Source of the DNA: CAYYMX01 sp964473045
Lineage (GTDB): Bacteria > Pseudomonadota > Alphaproteobacteria > Methylaequorales > Methylaequoraceae
DNA length: 9,272 bases
Assembly (NCBI GenBank): GCA_964473045.1
Contig: CAYYMX010000057.1
Coordinates: forward strand, 1-9,272
Reading direction: 5' to 3'
In this document: piece after piece, positions 4,701-9,272 of the stretch
How the letters are laid out: each line of letters opens with the position of its first letter
How positions within the stretch are numbered: the stretch's first letter is position 1
Translations under genes and position numbers: made by a program
Notes under the pieces: generated by a model
Told to the model about the DNA's origin: nothing
Seen by the model: only the letters and a program-made list of their open reading frames with translations
The model's database searches: none

Positions 4701-5473
4701 GATTCTATTTTTACTTCTGACTTTGGAAGAGAAATTAAACTTTCTATCAGTTTTTCCGAAATGTTTTCAAAGATCTTAGAAGTACTGTTTTTTTCTCCTA
4801 AAGCCAATGGTTTTCCTTCATCACTTGATAGAGCAATTTTTGGTATTATTGGAATTTCACCTAAAAAATTTAAGTTTTGAGATTTTGCCTCATTTAAAAC
4901 CCCATCTTTTCCAAATATAAATTCTTTCTTTCCTCCAATTTCTAAATAACTCATATTTTGAATCATTCCTAAAATTGGAACCTTTACTTTTTTGAACATA
5001 TTAATTGCTTTTCTTACATCAATTAAAGATACTTCCTGGGGTGTTGAAATAATGATAGAACCTTTAATAGAAAGAGTTTGGCAAAGGGAAAGCTGGATAT
5101 CCCCAGTGCCAGGTGGAAGATCAATGAATAAAAAATCAAGCTCACCCCATTCCACATCGTTATATAATTGACGAATAGCATTTGATGCCATGGCTCCTCT
5201 CCAAATAACTGCTGTTTCTTTTGGCAGCATATTGCCAATTGACATTGATTTTATGTTAAACTTTTCATACGGAATTATTTTTTTGTTCTTTGATAGTTCT
5301 GGTTTATTATATATTCCAAGCATTTTAGGGATAGATGGTCCATAGATGTCTGCATCAAGTAATCCTACCTTTTTTTTCTTTTTTTTTGCTAATGAAGTTG
5401 AAAGGTTTACTGCAATGGATGATTTGCCAACACCACCTTTACCAGAAGCAATTAAAATTAAATTTTTAATCAT
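4697..5473 (-). CDS. mrp: Mrp/ApbC-type P-loop ATPase (iron-sulfur carrier family)
   Basis: Mrp/ApbC proteins of the NBP35 group are ATPases that bind and pass on Fe-S clusters as dimers in the cytoplasm. The 258-residue product shows the deviant Walker A motif GKGGVGKSS at 11-19, the switch region LLDADIYGPSIPKMLG at 38-53, the DLPPGTGD signature at 118-125 and NMSY at 173-176. Two things differ from the textbook protein. It lacks the N-terminal DUF59/MIP18 domain, the P-loop beginning at residue 11. The CPxC motif normally following NMSY is absent: LEIGGKKEFIFG stands there with no cysteine. I recall that alphaproteobacterial Mrp proteins often lack these cysteines. The start is the ATG at 5473; an ATTGACA-like stretch lies just before it. 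It converges on thyX, the two stop codons overlapping by 3 bases, and diverges from hflK across about 100 bp. Confidence 0.92.
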   Translation of the reverse strand: MIKNLILIASGKGGVGKSSIAVNLSTSLAKKKKKKVGLLDADIYGPSIPKMLGIYNKPELSKNKKIIPYEKFNIKSMSIGNMLPKETAVIWRGAMASNAIRQLYNDVEWGELDFLFIDLPPGTGDIQLSLCQTLSIKGSIIISTPQEVSLIDVRKAINMFKKVKVPILGMIQNMSYLEIGGKKEFIFGKDGVLNEAKSQNLNFLGEIPIIPKIALSSDEGKPLALGEKNSTSKIFENISEKLIESLISLPKSEVKIES

Positions 5474-5520
5474 AGAATTGACATTAATTTAAAAAAAATA
5501 GTTAATTACAAAATAATTCT

Positions 5521-5549
5521 TTGCATCATTATAACAATTCTTATATAAA
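5521..5549 (+). promoter_or_regulatory. Candidate sigma-70-type promoter for hflK-hflC-degP
   Basis: TTGCAT (5521-5526) and TATAAA (5544-5549) are separated by exactly 17 bases in the short gap between the divergent mrp and hflK genes. A transcript starting about 7 bases on would leave a leader of about 20 bases holding AAAGGG (5564-5569). The -35 match is partial, and a heat-shock sigma factor could also be involved. The promoter would overlap the longer TTG-started version of hflK, which supports the ATG at 5575. Confidence 0.5.
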
Positions 5550-5563
5550 TTATAAACATTTAC

Positions 5564-5569
5564 AAAGGG
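5564..5569 (+). promoter_or_regulatory. Ribosome binding site setting the hflK start
   Basis: AAAGGG ends 5 bases before the ATG at 5575, the best purine-rich site in the leader. It favours this ATG over the TTG at 5521, which has no such site. Confidence 0.5.
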
Positions 5570-5574
5570 TTTTA

Positions 5575-6705
5575 ATGTCTTGGTCTTCAAATAATGATGA
5601 GGGTAGTCCTTGGGGCAAGAATAAGAATAAAGAAAAAGCTTCAGGGGGATATAATGGGTCTGGAAAAGGTTCTCAAGATGATGATTTTTTTAAGAACTTT
5701 CAGGATAAACTAAAGGATTATTTTCCAAATAAAAATCCAGGTAGTTTTTCACTTGTTTTTACAATTTTTATTCTAATTTGGGCTCTAAGTGGTTTTTATC
5801 GTATTGGCACAGATGAGCAAGGAGTGGTTACCAGATTTGGAAAATACTCAAGAACTTCAGAGCCAGGTTTACATTATCACGTACCTTTCCCGGTTGAATC
5901 TGTTATGCAACCAAAAGTTACTAAAGTTAATAGAATTGAGGTGGGTTTTCGGACATCTCAAACGCAATTTAAGCAAGATACAGCAATTCGACAAATTACC
6001 GAAGAAGCTTTAATGCTTACTGGTGATGAAAATATAGTTGATTTGAATTTCACAATCTTTTGGATCATTAATGATGCTAAAGACTATTTATTTAACATTA
6101 GAAATCCTGAAATAACTATTAAGAGTATTGGAGAAAGTGTTATGAGGGAAAAAATTGGTCAAACTCCGATTAATCCAATTTTGTCCGAAGGTAAATCAAT
6201 TGTAGAAGAAGAAGTAAAAAACAAAGTTCAAGTGGTTTTGGATTATTACAAATCTGGCATTTTGATAACTCAGGTGCAACTGCAGAAAGCTGACCCTCCA
6301 GAATTAGTTATTGAATCTTATCGTGATGTTCAAAGAGCAAAAACTGATGAACAAAGATTAATAAATGAAGCTGAATCATATAGAAATGATATTATTCCAA
6401 AAGCAAGAGGACAAGCTGAAAGGAGAATACAAGAAGCAGAGGCATATAAAAAAGAAGTCGTTGCAAAGGCTCAAGGAGAGGCGCAGAGATTTTTGTCTGT
6501 ATATAATTCTTATAAGTCATCTAAAGATGTAACAAGAGAAAGAATATACATTGAAACCTTAGAAAAAACGCTAGGTAAAATAGATAAAATTATTGTTGAT
6601 AAGAATGCTGGTAGTGGTGTGGTGCCTTATCTTCCGTTGCCAGAACTAAAGAAAAGACTTTCTAATTCAAAAAACTCTACTAAGGAGTCTGTAGGCGATG
6701 AATAA
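5575..6705 (+). CDS. hflK: FtsH-modulating membrane protein HflK
   Basis: HflK and HflC build the SPFH-family complex in the inner membrane that surrounds and regulates the AAA protease FtsH. From the ATG at 5575 the product is 376 residues. It begins MSWSSNNDEGSPWG, the typical hydrophilic, Gly- and Asn-rich HflK leader. One transmembrane helix follows at about 57-76 (GSFSLVFTIFILIWALSGFY), then the SPFH/band-7 domain from RIGTDEQGVVTRFGKY (76-91) through GLHYHVPFPVE (98-108) to about 250. A charged coiled coil (AKTDEQRLINEAES... QEAEAYKKEVVAKAQGEAQRF) spans 255-306, and the C-terminal end has VVPYLPLPEL (349-358), characteristic of HflK. The reading frame extends 18 codons upstream to a TTG at 5521, but that part (MHHYNNSYINY) is unlike the family and overlaps the promoter, so the ATG is preferred. 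It overlaps hflC by 8 bases, so the two are translationally coupled. Confidence 0.95.
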   Translation: MSWSSNNDEGSPWGKNKNKEKASGGYNGSGKGSQDDDFFKNFQDKLKDYFPNKNPGSFSLVFTIFILIWALSGFYRIGTDEQGVVTRFGKYSRTSEPGLHYHVPFPVESVMQPKVTKVNRIEVGFRTSQTQFKQDTAIRQITEEALMLTGDENIVDLNFTIFWIINDAKDYLFNIRNPEITIKSIGESVMREKIGQTPINPILSEGKSIVEEEVKNKVQVVLDYYKSGILITQVQLQKADPPELVIESYRDVQRAKTDEQRLINEAESYRNDIIPKARGQAERRIQEAEAYKKEVVAKAQGEAQRFLSVYNSYKSSKDVTRERIYIETLEKTLGKIDKIIVDKNAGSGVVPYLPLPELKKRLSNSKNSTKESVGDE

Positions 6706-7567
6706 ACTCTCAATCTTACTTTTTTTCCTTTTATTTGCTCTATTTGTTATTTTTAACACATTATTTACTATGAGTGAGAGGCAACAAGGGTTGGTTTTAC
6801 AATTTGGTGATCCAAAAAGAGTTATTCAGTCATCAGGTCTACATTATAAAATTCCTTTAATTCAAAATGTTGTTAGGTACGATAAAAGGATTCTAGAATA
6901 TGACCTTCCAGTTGAAGAAGTAATTGCCGTAGACAAGAAACGAATGCTAATTGATTCGTTTACTAGGTTTAAGATAGTTGATCCATTGGAATTTTACAAA
7001 ACAGTTGGCAATGAAAAGAATGTAAGAAATCGATTAAATTCGAATGTTATATCTTCGCTCAGAAGGGTTGTTGGTAGAGTTACACTTGATGAACTGCTTT
7101 CCGAGGAAAGAAGTGATATTATGGATAGAATAAAAGTTGAAGTTAACAATGAAGCAATAAGGTTTGGAATAGAAGTTGTAGATGTTAGAATAAGAAGAGC
7201 TGACTTGCCAGAAGCAAATAGTCAAGCTATTTTTGAAAGAATGATCAGTGAAAGAGTAAGAGAAGCCAAAGAATTTAGAGCAAAAGGAGCTGAAGCAGCT
7301 CAAAAAATTAGAGCTGAAGCTGATAAAGATAGAACAGTGATTCTTGCTGAAGCAACAAAGAAAAGTGAAATTTTAAGAGGTGAAGGAGAGTCTGAAGCAA
7401 TTTCGATTTATGCAAATGCTTTTGAAAAAGATTCAGATTTTTATTCTTTTTATAGGTCAATGCAGGCTTATGGAAATGTTCTTGGAGAAGAAGGGACAAC
7501 AATGATCTTATCACCAGATAGTGAATTCTTAGAATTCTTTAATAACTCCAAAGGATTAAAAAAATAG
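6698..7567 (+). CDS. hflC: FtsH-modulating membrane protein HflC
   Basis: HflC is the partner subunit of HflK in the FtsH-associated SPFH complex. The 289-residue product has an N-terminal membrane helix (LSILLFFLLFALFVIFNTLF, 4-23), and the SPFH domain starts with SERQQGLVLQFGDPKRV (26-42) and GLHYKIPLIQNV (47-58). The conserved block GIEVVDVRIRRADLPEANSQAIFERM lies at about 157-182. An Ala/Glu/Lys-rich coiled coil follows (about 185-235), then the HflC C-terminal signature FYSFYRSMQAY (249-259) and TTMILSPDSEFLEFF (268-282). The length is typical. The start ATG overlaps the end of hflK, and degP begins 8 bases after the stop, giving a single operon. Confidence 0.95.
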   Translation: MNKLSILLFFLLFALFVIFNTLFTMSERQQGLVLQFGDPKRVIQSSGLHYKIPLIQNVVRYDKRILEYDLPVEEVIAVDKKRMLIDSFTRFKIVDPLEFYKTVGNEKNVRNRLNSNVISSLRRVVGRVTLDELLSEERSDIMDRIKVEVNNEAIRFGIEVVDVRIRRADLPEANSQAIFERMISERVREAKEFRAKGAEAAQKIRAEADKDRTVILAEATKKSEILRGEGESEAISIYANAFEKDSDFYSFYRSMQAYGNVLGEEGTTMILSPDSEFLEFFNNSKGLKK

Positions 7568-7575
7568 TAATTTGA

Positions 7576-9039
7576 ATGTTTAAAAGTTTTTTTTACAAAT
7601 TAAGTTTTTTTATAACTTTGTGTTTTGTAAATGTTTATGGAGAAAGCCATCCTCTTTCAGATGATTTTGCAGATTTGGTTGAAAAACTATCTCCTAGTGT
7701 AGTAAATGTTTTTACTGTACAAAAAAATGTTAATACCGGAAATAATCAACAATTACCTTTTGATAATATACCTCCTCAATTTAGAGAATTTTTTAAAAAC
7801 CTACCTCCTGGTTTTCCATTCTCTCCACCCCCGCAACAAAATAGACCAGAAGAGGAAATGCCGCAGGCTCTTGGATCAGGTTTTGTTATAGAGCCAAGTG
7901 GATACATTGTTACAAATCACCATGTTATAGCTCAGGCAAATGAAATAAAAGTTAAGTTTCAAAATGAAAAAGAATTAAAAGCTAAGTTAGTGGGTAAAGA
8001 CCAACTTACTGATCTTGCACTTTTAAAAGTAGAGTCAGCTGAACCCTTGTCATATGTAAAGTTTGCAAATTCAGATAAAGCGAGAGTTGGTCACTCAGTT
8101 ATAGCAATAGGAAATCCATTTGGTCTTGGGGGAACTGTAACATCTGGTATAATTTCGGCATTCAATAGGGATATTAATTCAGGTCCTTATGATAGCTTTA
8201 TTCAAACTGATGCTTCAATTAATAAGGGTAATTCTGGAGGACCTCTTTTTAACTTGGATGGCGAAGTTGTGGGGATAAACTCTGCCATATTTTCACCATC
8301 TGGAGGTAGCGTGGGTATTGGGTTTTCAATTCCAGCAAACCTTGCAAAACCTATTATTGAGCAACTTAAAAAATTTGGGAAAACTCAGCGAGGATGGCTT
8401 GGTGTTAGAATTCAAGAAATAACTCCTGATATTGCAAAAAGCCTTGGTTTAAAAAATGAAGAAGGCGTTTTGATTTCAATGGTAAACTCTGGAGAACCAG
8501 CAGAAAAAGCAGGTTTAAAGGCAGGCGATGTAATAATTGAATTTAACAATAAAAGGATTAAAGATGTTCGATCATTACAAAGAACTGTGGCGGAGTCTGC
8601 AGTTGAAAGTAAAGCAAAAGTAAAAGTATGGAGGAACAAAAAAACTAAAACTTTTACAGTGAAATTAGGAGAACTTGAAAAATTTAATAAAGTTGCAAAA
8701 GATGATTCGCAACAAGAAGAGAATGTTTCATCAGAGGAAATTGAGTTAGAAAATGTTGGAATAAGATTTATGGGTTTAAATAAACAGACCAGAAGTAAAT
8801 ATAAAATTTCAAAGAATGTTAGAGGAGTTGTTATTACTGGTGTGAAAAAAGATTCTTTTGCTTCTAATTCAGGACTAAATGTAGGAAATGTAATTTCACA
8901 AATTTCTCAAAAAGAAATAAGAAAACCTGATGATGTTAAAAAGATTATTGAAGATTCTATGGAGGAAAACTTAGAATCTGTCTTGATTCAAATTTTTCAA
9001 GATGGATTTTCAAAATTTTTAATTTTAAAATTAAAGTAA
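7576..9039 (+). CDS. degP: Periplasmic serine endoprotease of the DegP/HtrA (Do) family
   Basis: This envelope protease and chaperone degrades or refolds misfolded periplasmic proteins. The 487-residue product has an N-terminal signal peptide (hydrophobic SFFITLCFVNV, about 10-20, likely cleaved near 22-24). A chymotrypsin-like domain follows with the full catalytic triad: His116 in TNHHVI, Asp146 in TDLALLKV and Ser220 in GNSGGPL. A Pro/Gln-rich LA-type loop (PPQFREFFKNLPPGF and PFSPPPQQ, 66-88) precedes the catalytic core. PDZ1 begins near RGWLGVRIQ (272-280) and includes GVLISMV and AGLKAGDVI; PDZ2 lies near 392-485 (GVVITGV, SGLNVGNVI). Two PDZ domains place it with Do-type DegP/DegQ/MucD rather than DegS; choosing between DegP and DegQ from sequence alone is not secure. 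It follows hflC by 8 bases, an arrangement common in Alphaproteobacteria. The ATG at 7576 is supported by the signal peptide. Confidence 0.95.
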   Translation: MFKSFFYKLSFFITLCFVNVYGESHPLSDDFADLVEKLSPSVVNVFTVQKNVNTGNNQQLPFDNIPPQFREFFKNLPPGFPFSPPPQQNRPEEEMPQALGSGFVIEPSGYIVTNHHVIAQANEIKVKFQNEKELKAKLVGKDQLTDLALLKVESAEPLSYVKFANSDKARVGHSVIAIGNPFGLGGTVTSGIISAFNRDINSGPYDSFIQTDASINKGNSGGPLFNLDGEVVGINSAIFSPSGGSVGIGFSIPANLAKPIIEQLKKFGKTQRGWLGVRIQEITPDIAKSLGLKNEEGVLISMVNSGEPAEKAGLKAGDVIIEFNNKRIKDVRSLQRTVAESAVESKAKVKVWRNKKTKTFTVKLGELEKFNKVAKDDSQQEENVSSEEIELENVGIRFMGLNKQTRSKYKISKNVRGVVITGVKKDSFASNSGLNVGNVISQISQKEIRKPDDVKKIIEDSMEENLESVLIQIFQDGFSKFLILKLK

Positions 9040-9040
9040 T

Positions 9041-9272
9041 TTGTATCCTATAGCAATTCTTATTGGTGGGCCAACGGCATCCGGCAAAACAGAATTAGCC
9101 TTTGAAATCTCTAATGTTTTTCCTGCTCTTATAATTAATGCTGATAGTATGCAGGTTTATAAAGAATTAAAAATTTTAACTGCAAGACCAACAGATAGAG
9201 ATATAAATACTATACCACATCATCTGTATGGACATATAAATGGTACGAATAGATATAATGTGGCTAACTGGT
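9041..9272 (+). CDS. miaA: tRNA dimethylallyltransferase, 5' part (cut by the window end)
   Basis: MiaA transfers a dimethylallyl group to A37 of tRNAs that read codons starting with U. The first 77 residues are present. They show the P-loop GGPTASGKT (9-17), the ADSMQVYKEL block (37-46) that binds tRNA and substrate, and the HHLYGHI motif (64-70) characteristic of the family. There is no ATG in the right place. The frame is closed by a TAA at 9032-9034, and the only reasonable start before the P-loop is the TTG at 9041, giving MYPIAILIGG, which puts the P-loop at the usual distance from the N-terminus. That start lies one base after the degP stop, so miaA is probably the last visible gene of the hflK operon and translated by coupling. 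The rest of the gene continues beyond the window. Confidence 0.92.
   Translation, partial: MYPIAILIGGPTASGKTELAFEISNVFPALIINADSMQVYKELKILTARPTDRDINTIPHHLYGHINGTNRYNVANW

Noticed and set aside
5521..5574. An 18-codon N-terminal extension of HflK from a TTG
   Set aside because: The extension is unlike HflK leaders, has no ribosome binding site and coincides with the best promoter match. The ATG at 5575 gives the standard MSW...PWG start.
7034..7514. Two minus-strand frames inside hflC, with others inside mrp, hflK and degP
   Set aside because: They are antisense or out-of-frame shadows of genes with full family motifs and show no protein features of their own.

Overview
The window is AT-rich and reads as alphaproteobacterial, most likely a streamlined marine lineage of the Pelagibacterales (SAR11) type. 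Three things point there: very low GC with short intergenic gaps, an hflK-hflC-degP operon running into miaA, and a circularly permuted (two-piece) tmRNA gene, the form typical of Alphaproteobacteria. The species assignment is inference from gene content, not from a search.

Layout. Positions 1-241 hold nearly all of a small conserved-looking protein of unknown function. Positions 242-3357 are an accessory block of three methyltransferase-like genes of the kind that decorate surface polysaccharides: a TIGR04325-like gene on the minus strand, then two FkbM-family genes on the plus strand. Positions 3379-3662 carry ssrA (tmRNA) on the minus strand, with its terminator. Positions 3771-9272 look like core genome: thyX (+), mrp/apbC (-), then hflK, hflC, degP and the 5' end of miaA, all (+) and tightly packed.

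The most interesting structure is at the 3' end of ssrA. The terminal part of the gene, its terminator and its flank (3358-3443) are repeated, diverged but recognisable, at 2303-2391. The two direct copies bracket a single FkbM methyltransferase gene (2513-3355). This is the arrangement left when a genomic island integrates at the 3' end of a tmRNA gene: an intact end stays next to the gene and a displaced remnant lies at the far edge. Here the unit is only about 1 kb and has no integrase. Weaker similarities at 239-296 and 2464-2516 hint that the whole methyltransferase block was built by repeated events at this site.

How the genes work together. HflK and HflC form the membrane SPFH complex that modulates FtsH, and DegP is the envelope protease/chaperone beside them, giving a membrane protein quality-control operon. 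The tmRNA tag (ANDNKMALAA) feeds stalled-ribosome products to cytoplasmic proteases, a related quality-control job. ThyX supplies dTMP, Mrp is an Fe-S carrier-type ATPase, and MiaA modifies tRNA. The methyltransferases on the island probably vary cell-surface glycans.
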